From Aedes albopictus (taxonomy: Eukaryota; Arthropoda; Insecta; Diptera; Culicidae), in contig NC_085138.1 in assembly GCF_035046485.1 (NCBI RefSeq), forward strand, positions 334,504,312-334,568,311: DNA of 64,000 bases, written 5' to 3'. Numbering within the stretch: position 1 is the first letter of the stretch; each line of letters begins with the position of its first letter. The translations under genes were made by a program, and so were the position numbers. Of this stretch, positions 1 through 9,551 are shown piece after piece. Below the pieces are notes generated by a model. That model was not told where the DNA came from. It ran no database searches and saw only the letters and a list, made by a program, of their open reading frames with translations.

Positions 1-279
1 TTTATTAAAGAATTTCCATAAATCGTAGTATAATACTAATTGAATTTTGGTTGATAAATAATCTTCATTTCTTCATTAAACTTGCAATTTCTCTAAGTTT
101 AAGAAAATTATTGGAAATTTCCGATCAACTCGCTTTTGTAAATTTATATGGAGTGTGTCATGGATGCTACAAGAAGCAATTATATTTCCATTATTCCGCT
201 ACTCCGGCTTTGAGACTGTACCGATTTTGACATTATTTGTGACCCGGCGCTTCGTCTTCCTTAGAAAATTATTCGGTTC
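1..279. other. AT-rich spacer, no gene seen
   Basis: No coding signal. Positions 65-140 resemble 8818-8880 imperfectly (shared blocks around cttcat..aa, tttctaagtt and aagaaa), which suggests this is the spacer of the tandem unit family described at 280-9620. Confidence 0.4.
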
Positions 280-470
280 ATTCTTGTGGAGGAACATTGG
301 AAAACGCAAACGGAGAAACTGGCTAGCCCTCCTTCAATGAAATCCCCTAGAAAGGTCATGAACGAATGATGGAAGATGAGAAGAATGTAACTGGACGGCA
401 AAACGCAAAAATGTTCTCGCACGCAATTGGCTGGTTAAAACATCGGCTTACTTTTCCCAAATTTTCAAAT
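280..470 (-). repeat. Degenerate third copy of the histone-like unit (unit C), promoter side
   Basis: This stretch aligns by eye with the promoter side of unit B (9470-9600). Both have a CCAAT box read on the minus strand (ATTGGCTGG on plus, near 426-434), followed on plus by a ..taaaacat.. block and an acttttcccaaattt block. On the far side both have a purine-rich gaagat-gagaaga block. The TATA box present in units A and B is not seen here, so this copy looks dead. Only sequence similarity supports the call. Confidence 0.35.
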
Positions 471-539
471 TCCCAAATGTCGGCATTTGCATGTCTTCAC
501 TTAATTCGGAATCAATTCTTGCAGAAAATATAGAATTGT

Positions 540-555
540 AGCCCTCATAAGGGCT
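540..555 (-). terminator. Histone-mRNA-like 3' stem-loop, unit A
   Basis: Read on the minus strand, a perfect 6-bp stem (AGCCCT / AGGGCT) encloses a 4-nt loop (TATG). It is followed by ACAA and, about 20 nt on, by a GCAAGAATTG block. The size, the pyrimidine-rich 5' arm and the ACAA flank match the plan of metazoan replication-dependent histone 3' ends (6-bp stem, 4-nt loop, ACCA-type flank, purine-rich downstream element). The loop sequence is not the usual TTTC-type, so binding by SLBP is only inferred. Confidence 0.4.
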
Positions 556-733
556 GTTTAAATTTAATTGCTTACTAAAGGTGAAATTCGGTAGTTACAA
601 TTGCGAAATCCAGAACGGCGACGTTGACTCCGATGGTGGGTTTGCGAGGCGATGCTGTGCAAAACGTGACGATGCAAAAGCGAACGCACCCGTGCGCAAC
701 CGCCTTCGACCATCGCGATCGGCTTGCCAAAGC
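541..733 (-). ncRNA. 3' half of histone-like unit A, cut by the hAT insertion
   Basis: If the hAT at 734-8420 is ignored, this part continues directly from 8429-8600. It would then form a transcription unit of roughly 270 nt from a TATA box at 8518-8525 to the stem-loop at 540-555. No histone-like frame is visible in either half. The last 8 bases (726-733, GCCAAAGC) are the hAT target duplication. The call as a transcript is inferred from the flanking signals. Confidence 0.25.
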
Positions 734-748
734 TAGTGATGTCGCAAA

Positions 749-880
749 TTAATCGATTATCCCAACTTATCGATTAATCGCTCAACTAATCGATTAAATT
801 TTAATCGAGTAGCGCCTTATTCGATTATTCCGATAATCGATTATTTGTTTCGATTATTTCATCGATTATTAAAAAACGTG
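749..880. repeat. Left subterminal ATCGATTA cluster of the hAT
   Basis: About eight copies of (A/T)ATCGATTA-like octamers lie in both orientations within 130 bp. A matching cluster sits at the right end. Such subterminal motif clusters are the usual transposase-binding regions of hAT elements. Confidence 0.7.
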
Positions 881-889
881 GTACACAGC

Positions 890-1420
890 AAGGATCGGTA
901 TATTCGCCGCACTCCATTCATATTCACTCCTCTTTGCTGAAGCGAATCGAGAAAGATGCAGCAAACGGATCGTCATGATCAAACACGCAACCCCATCACC
1001 AGTGGGAAGCGATAAGCCAGCTGCTTGACATGAATATTCGTTGCCATTCGTCGCAGTTTGGATCGCAAGCGAATGAATGAATGGCGAATGGAGACGAATG
1101 CTGGTGAGCGATCGAAACGGCTATTAACATAAATAGAAGAGAATTTCTGCATGCAATGCATACATTTTCACTGTATTGTTGTTAAAATGCTAGATTAGCA
1201 AAGAAAATAATTCGAAAACATCCAAAATTCGTATGCACAATATCAATCGCATCACTCACGAATCGCATTCGCTTGCGATGCGAATGTGGACGAATGAGTA
1301 ATTTCCAAGTGAGGCTTCCTACCGTTCGCCGGAGTTCGCTGTCGTCGCTGACAAGCATACACATGAACTAAAGCGACAACCGTTCGCTGCTGACTGTCTT
1401 CGAATGTGGAAGAAGATGAA
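890..1420. repeat. CGAATG / CATTCG-rich subterminal region of the hAT
   Basis: Dozens of imperfect cgaatg, gaatga and cattcg words occur in both orientations. A weaker similar patch lies at 7970-8010 near the other end. No coding potential was recognised. It is probably part of the original hAT body. Confidence 0.4.
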
Positions 1421-1664
1421 AAGTGGAAATCAGGAACCCTGGTACACAGAAACAGTCGTCATACTCTGCTCGCTTCCCGTCGATCATCTTTTCAACACTA
1501 GTTTGTGTTATGGGATAAAAAAAGAACAGGGGTTTGGAACCCTAGAAGTGCCATAGTGAAGGAATTTTTGAAAAATATTGGAACGGGGCTTCACAGTTTA
1601 TGACCATGGGAACTTGGGGTGTTCAATTGATATGTTGATTAGAACGTGCATATATTTAGGCGCT

Positions 1665-1935
1665 TTCGAATGCTCAAAGCTATTTAAAATAACATTTGTA
1701 GGGTTTTCTTACAAATCTCAATGTTGTCTGGATCAAGCAGCGCCAAAGTTTTGATTATGTTTTTTCCAATGCATTGCCACTTGTTCTTGGTAAATCAATC
1801 ATAATAGAATCTAAATCTGGGTTTGAACCTCTTAACAAAGCGTAGTTTTACGAAATAGAATCAATTCCGTAAATTGGAACAAGATTACACCAATAAACGC
1901 CTAAACGTATGTATTTCCATAACAGAAACATGTAC
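1665..1935 (+). repeat. Repeat X, copy 1
   Basis: Shares with 1962-2150, 4765-4907 and 6516-6660 an ordered set of blocks: gccacttgttct, ggtaaatc.atcataatagaat, ccaaatctgg, cctcttaac.aagcgt, aattgg.acaag and ataaacgcctaa..gtatg. The boundaries are by eye and the family is unknown. Confidence 0.5.
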
Positions 1936-1961
1936 GGTAAACAATCTGCTCTACATCAACG

Positions 1962-2150
1962 TTCTGACTATTTTTTTTCAATAAAAGGCCACTTATTTTC
2001 GGTAAATCGATCATAGTAGATTCCAAATCTGGCCTTGACTCTCTTAATGAAGCGTGTTTTTATGAATTGGAATCAATTTTGTAAATTGAGACAGAAATCT
2101 CCATACACCGATAAACGCCTTAAAGTAGGCAATGCCCATGTAAATTCAAG
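1962..2150 (+). repeat. Repeat X, copy 2
   Basis: Same block order as copy 1, ending with ataaacgcc..aaagtaggcaatgcccatg. It lies directly after copy 1 in the same orientation. No terminal inverted repeat or coding potential was found. Confidence 0.55.
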
Positions 2151-2285
2151 TAGATAGAAAGATAGAACTGTTGTGTTAAAAATTTGTATAAAAAACTTCG
2201 AAAACAACTTAAATAAAGGAAACTTATTATGCGTAGCATATAATCATATGTTAATGTACCGTAAAAAAATATTTTTCATAAATAC

Positions 2286-2510
2286 CGTAATCCGGGGTAA
2301 CATTGATCAAAATTTACGATTTTCTTTAGTAGTTCTCTTGTAGAAGCAAACGTTACATGTTTTATACTTTTAAAACAAGTACTGGCAATCTTCGTTTGTG
2401 TTAGACTACTTTAATAAGTATGTTCAAACTTTAAAACATTTTTAAACAAGCTTTTTAATCAAATTTTTGATTTTGTTGATATGGGGTAACATTGATCATG
2501 TCAGTAAACA
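2286..2510 (+). repeat. CCGGGGTAACATTGATCA repeat
   Basis: Begins ccgtaatccggggtaaca and contains a second ggggtaacattgatca at about 2482. A relative with ccgtaatccggggtcaa lies at 40822. It resembles the end region of a non-autonomous element, but no matching inverted end was found. Confidence 0.35.
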
Positions 2511-2534
2511 ATGTTCGTTTGTGTTGAAAACGCC

Positions 2535-3860
2535 CTTATTAACTAAATTCGAGGTCCCTGATTTCGAATATATTGTCCAAATTCTTACAGCTTACCTACT
2601 TTTAAAGTTATTTTAGGATTAAAATCCTATAAACCAAGAATAACGCCTAAAGATAGGCAATTACTTAGTTAGACTAATCTTAAGGACATAGTTGCAGGAG
2701 CTCCAAAATGGCAGCCAGTATGGCAGTCACTTGCCCCCTTACTCCTCCCTCCCCTCGCCGCAATGATCAACTGGCACGGAGGTACGCGAACAAATTCTTC
2801 AAATTAAACTAGCTTACCTGCTTAAAATGCACCAAGGTTGCTACTTGTAGTAGGAAAATATGTTTCACGCCCGTACAGAGGCACTTTTAATAACTTTTTA
2901 CTATATTTGATTGATTTCGTGCCAAAATGTAGCACTCACTGCACTTTTTTCTTTGCCTCGAGCACCGGTCACTTTTTTAAAATCACTTCAGTTTGCCTTC
3001 CAAATTATCCGAACACTAGAAAAAGTTGATGGAATGTTGGAAATATTTCCCTCTTTCGCCTCGTCAACCATTAATCGCCAAAAAACTACGCGATTCTCGC
3101 ATTCGTGGTGAAAAAACCGATTTAATTTCAATTGCGGCTTGCGCGAACGAATAAACCTACCGTTGAACTGAGTGTTATTATACATCGCATGATAAAATTG
3201 AACAACTTGCTGTTCACGTTTGCCACCGAGCAAGGCTGCTTCTCTGCCATTCATGGCAGCTTTTCTGAAAATCATATTGCCTTCGTGATAACAATATGTA
3301 ACAGGACCATTTTTCGCTGGAAATGAAGTGTAATAGCACTAATCAGTTCTACCCCACACTACGGTACTTTTCTGCGGTTAGAGAGACGAAAAGCGGAGAG
3401 CAGAGAGGTGAGAGTTGTCAAAAAACGTAAATAAAACGACGCACAATGGGATAAATATGGGAAATACTGGACAAAGCATGAAATAAAATTCAGTTTTGAA
3501 ATGTTTTTTTGAGAATAAGTTTTGCCGGTAAGCTGAAAAATTCAAATGTGTGCAAAAACAATCGAAGGCGTGCTTAAAGATGTGACTGCTAACTTAGTAT
3601 GGTTTAGTTTGCAAATTTTTGTTTGTTTCTTTGACCAAGTTAGAATGCACTGTGCGCCGTGTAGTTTGTTTTGTTTGAGTGGGTGGTTGAGAGGGTGATT
3701 TGAGTGAGAAACAGGCTTATTGTTATGATCTCTAGCAACCTTCACCTTAATAAATCGTCTATTTAATTGAAAAGGAGCACTTTCAGTTTGTTTCAGTTTT
3801 GTTGATGAAATTTAACTCTGACATGTCATGTTTAGTTAATACAATGATTTCGAACCTCAA
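2535..3860. other. hAT interior without recognisable gene
   Basis: Open frames up to about 95 codons exist on both strands (for example 2988-3275 minus), but none resembles a known family. A gcctaa..ataggcaattac block at about 2645 recalls the end of repeat X. Nothing else could be assigned. Confidence 0.4.
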
Positions 3861-3865
3861 ATGTA

Positions 3866-4717
3866 GGGGGATTAGGAGCATAATGGACACCCGGGGCGAA
3901 ATGGACACCCCTGTTTTTGCCGAAACCGTTGAGTTTTATGTAAAACTTTTAATGCATAAGTGTAAAGGAACAAGTCATTGTTCTATTTTTCAAAAGTACC
4001 ATTTACATTCCTTCAAAATAACCAAAATATCATTGAAATTGAAGTATGTTTCTCAAATGGTGGATTTCTTAGAATTACGAAGCAGCAGCAAATATGGTAT
4101 TACGAGTGTTTGAGTGTGTCCACCATAAAAACAAGTGAATTGTTAGCTTATCTACATGTATACGCAGATTTAGCAATGGATGAAGTATTATATTTTTGAT
4201 CAGAACTTACTCAAAATAGCAATTTCAATGTTGTAGTCGATTCGGGGCGAAATGAACACTGGCAATTATGAATGGATGTACGCGCGTTGCATACTGTAAG
4301 GCGTTTTAAAGAGTTTGGAAAAAATCAATCCGATTATTTTAGCCTAAAATTTAATTAATTAATTTTGATGTTATGTAAACTCGTCTAAGATGGCGTATCA
4401 TCTGGTATGGATCTCCGTAGGCAAATTACTTAACTGGTCGATATGATCAAAGATGCAGCATAAAATATGAAGGTTTGTTCATTATGCCCCGATGGGTGTC
4501 CATTTCGCCCCGTAACTTTCCTGCCAGCCCCAAAAAACACACGGGTTACAATTCATCATTTCTTCACAATAATGACATTCTACCTGCTATAAATGATCGA
4601 AATACATAGGAATCAAGTTAAAGTTGTAAGCCAACTGATAATATGTTAAGATTTTGTCTGTTATACAGGCCTAACATACACATTTGCTTAGGGTGTCCAT
4701 TATGCCCCTAATCCCCC
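3866..4717. mobile_element. TA-flanked non-autonomous DNA element, 852 bp
   Basis: Inverted ends begin GGGGGATTAGGRGCATAATG and continue to about 27 bp. They are bounded by the dinucleotide TA on both sides (3864-3865 and 4718-4719), the target duplication of Tc1/mariner-type elements. Inside, the word GGGCGAAATGGACAC recurs near both ends in opposite orientations (3894, 4247, 4490). No transposase frame was seen; open frames of 73 and 104 codons have no recognisable domains. Nested in the hAT. Confidence 0.8.
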
Positions 4718-4764
4718 TATATTGGAATTTTCACAAAATTTTAACAACAGCTTGAAATTAAATA

Positions 4765-4907
4765 CCATAGTATTGCATACTGTTAGGCGTTTATCAGGGT
4801 ACGGAGGTTTCTGTTCTGTTCCAATTTACAAAATTGAATTCAATTTGTAAAAAAATGCTTCGTTAAGAGATTCAAAGCCAAATTTGGATTCTATTATGAT
4901 TGATCTA
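4765..4907 (-). repeat. Repeat X, copy 3, first part
   Basis: Reverse-orientation copy of X (tgcatactgttaggcgtttat ... gattctattatgattgatcta). Its continuation lies at 7135-7170 beyond the TA-flanked element inserted at 4908, so the two pieces are one copy. Confidence 0.6.
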
Positions 4908-5194
4908 CACTCATTGCACAATTATGGGTCACTCAAGGAACAATCATTTCATAATATGAATCATTTTTCATACAAAAATAACACTTTCATTATTTTTATT
5001 TTATATTCTCTTCATTGAAACTCCTTTTTATTGTTTTATATAAAAATCTGCTTGTAAAATTCACTTTAGGCGGTGAAAATTACTGAAATGTTGGTGAATA
5101 ATGAAAACCACAATTATGGGTCAAAATTGGCTGTGTAACAATTATGGGTCAATTTGTTGCCTATTATGGGTCACTCAAGAGGAATCGGCTGAAC

Positions 5195-5252
5195 AATAAT
5201 GTTTTGTCTATTTTTTCAATGAATGGTCACTTATTCTAGATAGATCAACTAT
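5195..5252 (+). repeat. Repeat X, copy 4, first part
   Basis: The block ctattttttcaat..atggtcacttattctagatagatcaactat matches the start of copy 2. It ends with the CTAT target duplication of the foldback and resumes at 6516. Confidence 0.6.
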
Positions 5253-6515
5253 GGGTAACTCTCGCTGAGACCGTCCCACTATTTACACCTTGTCTTCAAA
5301 AATGTTTAAGGTGGCGATTTTCTGAAAGTCCTCCCCAAAAAAGTAAGGAAAATGCATTTGATTAATCAAATTGGTGGACCCCCCGTTAGTTAGAGCCACA
5401 AGCATTTTGGTGAACCCCTCGATTTTGGTCAATTGTTGGCTCATTTAAACCGTTATAACTCGCCAGAAACCACTTAAAAACTATAAGTTGTTGGAAAAAG
5501 AAAAGATAGAGGTACTCTTTGCAGTTATAAAAAGTTTGGTCGGCCATATTGATTTCGGCCGCCATCTTGAATTTATCTCCCAAAACATTTTTTTCACCAT
5601 GTTGGCAACCACCGATTTTCAAATTTCTTGCGTCAATCGAAAGCTGGGACATTTTTACACAACATATCGAAAATTTAGAGATGTATCTTTTTCCTATCAA
5701 AAGTTATCTGCACTTTTGTAAATCATGACACGTTTTCTCCATACATTTCCATGCGCACCGGCAATGACACGCAACAGCATCAAAGTTGGCGCCTGCTTGT
5801 ATACACAAACGCACCTGCAGCAAAATTAGGGCAAATCGGAGGTTTGTTCTCATTTTTAACTGTTTCTCAACGATGCGGGCATTGCTTTTTAAACTTTTTT
5901 GGTGTTTTGAAAAGCTGAAACTTTCAACTTTTCATTAGTGGATTCAGATTTAGAAAAAATGTTCGTAAACACTGTGAAATAACGCTGCATTTATGTAAAC
6001 AATCGGCACCTGGCCCAGTGCGCAAAAGTGGCATGATTCACAAAAGTGCAGATAACTTTTGATAGGAAAAAGATACATCTCTAAATTTTTGATATGTTGT
6101 GTAAGAATGTCCCCGCTTTCGATTGACGCAAAAATTTTGAAAATCGGTGGTTGCCAACATGGTGCAAAAACAGTTTTGGTATAAAAATCCAAGATGGCGG
6201 CCGAAATCAATATGGCCGACCCAACTTTTTATAACTGTAAATAGTAGCCCTACCTTCTCTCTTTTCAACAACCTATAGTTTTTAGGTGGTTTCTGGCGGA
6301 ACTTTCAAGTTATAACGGTTTATATGAACCAACAATTGACCAAAATCGAGGGGTCCGCCAAAATGCTTGTGGCTCTAACTAACGGGGGGTCCACCAATTT
6401 GATTAACCAAATGCATTTTCCTTACTTTTTTGGGGAGGACTTTCAGAAAATCGCCACCTTAAACATTTTTGAAGACATGGTGTAAATAGTGGGACGGTCT
6501 CAGCGAGAGTTACCC
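5253..6515. mobile_element. Long foldback element, 1.26 kb
   Basis: Two arms of about 480 bp (5253-5730 and 6035-6515) are near-perfect inverted copies around a roughly 300-bp spacer. They begin GGGTAACTCTCGCTGAGACC. A 4-bp duplication CTAT flanks it (5249-5252 and 6516-6519). The flanking repeat X reads through when the element and one CTAT are removed. Open frames in the arms mirror each other and are by-products of the hairpin. The superfamily is uncertain; a 4-bp target excludes the TA, TTAA and 8-bp families. Confidence 0.75.
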
Positions 6516-6660
6516 CTATAGTAGAATCTAAAACTGGTCTCAAACCTCTTAACGAAGCGTGTTTTCACAATTTGGAATCAATTTTCCAAAATTGGGAAAA
6601 AATCTCCAACATAACCACTGATAAACGCCTAAAAGTATGCAATACCCATGTACGCAGAAC
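6516..6660 (+). repeat. Repeat X, copy 4, second part
   Basis: Continues from 5252 after the foldback: tatagtagaatc, aaacctcttaacgaagcgtg, aaaattgggaa, ataaacgcctaaaagtatgc. Confidence 0.65.
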
Positions 6661-7134
6661 TGTCAATATTATGCTGCACAAAAAGTGACCCATAATTGTG
6701 AGATTTTCGGTGTTCCTTGTCACAATAATGAGTCATTTAAATTTTGCCTGAAATAAGCTTTAATTAGCTGCAGTCACATGAATTTTTACATTTAGAACGT
6801 AAATTATACTTTTGTTCTGGTGACGATACCATTTCGCACTTGAAAATCACTAAAGCTCGCCTTTACAGAGCTTACAAAATCAGCGTACGCACTTTCTGAT
6901 GTTCACAATCGAAGCGTAACTTTGACAGATGGTGTTATGCCGAACAAAAAAATACTGAAAATATGTATGTTTCGACGTATAAGCCCGTGTGCGATACGTA
7001 TAGTGACACAAAACAAATCAACTCATCAACGAAAAATGATAATGGCTAACAAAAGCTTGTAATTAATTAGAATTTATCTATTAAAGTGGAAAGTGACTAA
7101 TAATTGTGTGTGACCCATAATTGTGCAATGAGTG

Positions 7135-7172
7135 TACCGGAAACAAACGGCAATAACCATCATTTAACACAA
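7135..7172 (-). repeat. Repeat X, copy 3, second part
   Basis: Completes the copy begun at 4765-4907: taccggaaacaaacggcaat, the reverse complement of the gcc..ttgtt..ggta block of copies 1 and 2. Confidence 0.5.
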
Positions 7173-7489
7173 TTAATGGCTTATTAGCTAATTTTCCAAA
7201 CGTGTTCGTCGTCTTACCCACTCTACCGGTCCGTTTCAACCGCACAGTTGAAAAACATATAACTTTGGAGATCACTTTTTAATTACCCTAGAAGTCACGG
7301 AAAATCCAATTTAATTGTAAAATCGGTTTCCACACTGTAAAGTACCTTATATTTTATGGGAATAAAATTTAAATTAACGGATTGTTAAACTGTCAAAATT
7401 GAGTGTTTCCTAAGCATAAAAATAAGCTATAAAAATACAAACAGAACAGCAGATTACTGCAGTCACCACGTTGCGAAACAATATCATTC

Positions 7490-7830
7490 ACAAATGTTAT
7501 CATAGCATATTCACGTTGTTCTTTAAAGTTTGTTGATTATCATACAACGCGATTCATAAGAAGGCAGTGGAAAAGTTGTCCATCTCAGTTTACGTAGAGC
7601 AAATAGCAAGAATTTCTTTTGCACCGATTCTATGCATTCTTCATAAGTTTTCATATGGGGACTACTACAATATTCAAGAATCGATCTCACATAAGAAATG
7701 TATAATGTTTTGATAGTTATGGATCGTGAAAGTTGATAGGTACCTACTACTAAATCGCCTTATAAACCCCAGCATGTTGGTATCTTTAATGCAGCCAAAA
7801 CCAGTCCTGCAAAATATCAGTCTCAATGCC
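7490..7830 (-). pseudogene. LINE reverse-transcriptase C-terminal fragment
   Basis: Minus-strand translation gives, in two frames, LGFIRRFSS followed by LYISYVRSILEYCS and IESVQKKFLLFALRKLRW, then PLPSYESRCMIINKL. This is the conserved region after the catalytic core in Jockey/CR1-type LINEs, where (V)RPILEY and IE.VQ..F are hallmarks. At least one frameshift and several stops make it dead. It is a short insertion fragment within the hAT interior. The clade cannot be fixed from so little sequence. Confidence 0.6.
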
Positions 7831-7839
7831 TGTTTTTCA

Positions 7840-8290
7840 GCCGCAATGAATGACGGCGGCGGTCGTTTTCAGTTCCTCCATATGAGAACTGACAGAGTCC
7901 GAGAGCTCCATTCGTGAGCGACCCAACAAGATCAATTCCCAATCATCCACACACTACCCATGCTGAAAGGCCATTCGTTTCAAGCGGTGACGTGTGAGAG
8001 TGAGTGCCCTATACGCTACCACGGGTGAAAACACTCAACTACAGGAAATTGAATGGAAATTTAGCCCTGTCAACTCTCGCTTTCAGCACGCTGCGTGCGA
8101 GTGTGAGTACCTATTTCATTTCGCTCCCGTGTTGCTGATCGGAAAGCAACATTGACAGGAAAACCAAAACGGAGAAAATGAAAAAAGCAAAATATTACTA
8201 TCATAAAGGCCTGTCGAAAAATTGCAGCACTGGCCAAAACTTAGTGGATCGCTGTACCAGCGATGAACCGTGCAAATGTTTAAGAAAATA
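7840..8290. other. hAT right interior, no gene recognised
   Basis: A moderately GC-rich patch with gtgagtg-type words and one ccattcg. It probably belongs to the original hAT body. No domain was seen. Confidence 0.4.
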
Positions 8291-8405
8291 CTATAATAAA
8301 AATAATCGATTATCAGGAATAATCGATTAATTATAGCCGATTAATCGAATCGATAATCGCCATGGCAAAACATAATCGATTATCGATTAATCGATTATTT
8401 GAAAT
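8290..8405. repeat. Right subterminal ATCGATTA cluster of the hAT
   Basis: Repeated aatcgattat, tcgattaatcg and aatcgataat words mirror the left cluster at 749-880 and lead directly into the terminal inverted repeat. Confidence 0.7.
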
Positions 8406-8428
8406 TTTGCGACATCACTAGCCAAAGC

Positions 8429-8600
8429 ATACTGAAGGAAGTGAACTGAGCGCTCCGCTGATGCGTTCCCGTCAAAGAGTTGGCAAAGAATAAGAGAAAA
8501 TGGGAAGAAGCAGTTTGCTTTTATACGGCAAGGCGGTTCGTTTTCCCCTCTCGAACGTGGTTGGTTCGATGAGAGAGGGGTAAGAATCAGTGATGCCATA
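8429..8600 (-). promoter_or_regulatory. Promoter half of histone-like unit A
   Basis: On the minus strand a TATAAAAG box lies at 8525-8518. About 55 bases downstream comes the block GGGAACGCATC, which unit B also has at a similar distance from its TATA. Between them is a pyrimidine-rich ctgcttcttcccat block shared with unit B. Upstream is an imperfect palindrome cctctctcatcgaacc / cgttcgagagggg. The hAT target duplication (8421-8428) cuts the unit just downstream of the presumed start. Confidence 0.45.
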
Positions 8601-8609
8601 GGATTTATT

Positions 8610-8985
8610 TGCAATATTGGTTTGATTAATGTTCATCAAATTCATATTAATATGCAAATCATGCTTTTGCAAATTGGTAGACTAGATTTATTAAACGTTT
8701 AAAACTTATAAATAATAATTTAATATCTTGGTTAAGTATTGCACATTTTAAACGTTTATGTTAAAGTAGGTACTTATTCAATCAAATTTGGCAACACTGT
8801 TTTACAATGCTCATTTTCTTCATCAAAGTAACCAGTTTTCTAAGTTGAAGAAATTGAACAAATTTTCAATCAAGTCGTACAAATTTGGCTGATTTTGTTC
8901 CTTCCATTTATAACAGCCATCTCATAGTAATTTCACTTGAAACCGTAACCTGGAAAATTATCCGTTCTCTCTTGTGGGACAGTTT
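8610..8985. other. AT-rich spacer between units A and B
   Basis: No gene. Contains the block resembling positions 65-140. On the minus strand it follows unit B's stem-loop, with a purine-rich CACAAGAGAGAA block at about 8964-8976. Confidence 0.4.
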
Positions 8986-8988
8986 TAT

Positions 8989-9004
8989 AGCCCTCAGAAG
9001 GGCT
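8989..9004 (-). terminator. Histone-mRNA-like 3' stem-loop, unit B
   Basis: On the minus strand, AGCCCT-TCTG-AGGGCT is a perfect 6-bp stem with a 4-nt loop. About 12-25 nt downstream lies CACAAGAGAGAA, resembling the purine-rich histone downstream element that pairs with U7 snRNA. The stem is identical to that of unit A while the loop differs at one base. Confidence 0.45.
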
Positions 9005-9470
9005 GTTTTAATTTACATCATTTCCATCCGACGATGAAAAGTCCTTATCCGGCTGGCTACTCCAATTTTACCACCGCACGCCGCGCACGACGGCGCACAA
9101 CCGTTGGCATCCACCGCGCTCCGCATGTCACAGAATACTGAGCGAACATGCAAACGGAGAAACTGCTCTGTGTGGTCGTCAGATCCACTCGTGCTGCCGC
9201 GCACTCCGACGCGAAGACGCACGCACAACCACCGACAGCTACTACCGCGCTCGGAATGACTATGGCTGTTCTCCTCCGATGCGTCCCCTTCTGGTCTGGT
9301 CAGCAGCTCCATTTGTACCGCATCAGGCCAGGCACGACGACGCGCGATCGTCGGCAACCACCCTGCTTGGCATGTGGAAGTATACTGAGCAGCGAAAATG
9401 CAAACGGAGGTACTGGTACTGGGCTGTTCTCCTCCGATGCGTTCCCCTCGAGAAGTCGATGCAGAATGGA
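9005..9470 (-). ncRNA. Candidate histone-like transcription unit B without a histone frame
   Basis: The segment lies between a TATA box (9492-9499) and the stem-loop (8989-9004), so the transcript would be about 470 nt, close to a core histone mRNA. The longest minus frame (9013-9564) runs across the TATA box and is Arg/Ser-rich, with no histone-fold or other recognisable motif. Two direct half-repeats occur within it on the plus strand (about 9140-9290 and 9395-9450; shared aatgcaaacggag, ctgttctcctccgatgcgt.ccc). It could be a decayed histone gene, a non-coding unit with histone-type processing, or a coincidence. Confidence 0.3.
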
Positions 9471-9491
9471 GGAAGATGGGAAGAAGCAGTA

Positions 9492-9551
9492 ATCTTTTAT
9501 ACTGGGTGGTGCTCGACGGAAAATCGCAAACTTGTGCTCGCTCGTGATTGG
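9492..9551 (-). promoter_or_regulatory. TATA and CCAAT boxes of unit B
   Basis: TATAAAAG at 9499-9492 and CCAAT at 9551-9547, spaced about 48 bp, both on the minus strand and facing the stem-loop at 8989. The same CCAAT context (ATTGGCTGG on plus) recurs in unit C near 430. Confidence 0.5.

Larger units (their letters stand above)
4908..7134. mobile_element. TA-flanked DNA element inserted in repeat X, 2.2 kb with nested contents
   Basis: Inverted ends begin CACTCATTGCACAATTATGG and extend to ..GTCAC (25 bp). TA lies on both sides at 4906-4907 and 7135-7136. The motif acaattatgggtcac recurs several times near the ends (5111, 5137, 5162, and inverted at 6688 and 7110). The interior holds a copy of repeat X that is itself split by the foldback at 5253-6515. 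No transposase was found. The TA target and the motif-rich ends suggest a Tc1/mariner-type non-autonomous element. Confidence 0.8.
734..8420. mobile_element. hAT-type DNA transposon, non-autonomous, 7.69 kb
   Basis: The ends are inverted repeats beginning TAGTGATGTCGCAAA, 15 bp perfect, at 734-748 and 8406-8420. They are flanked by an exact 8-bp target duplication GCCAAAGC (726-733 and 8421-8428), which is diagnostic of the hAT/P type of integration; the TAGTGATG-like ends fit hAT. Both ends are packed with ATCGAT-containing subterminal repeats. No transposase frame is visible inside. Much of the length comes from later insertions (3866-4717, 4908-7134, repeat X copies, a LINE fragment), so the original element was much shorter. 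It interrupts unit A of the histone-like family. Confidence 0.85.

Noticed and set aside
5386..6271. Paired 77-104-codon frames on both strands
   Set aside because: Mirror images generated by the foldback arms.
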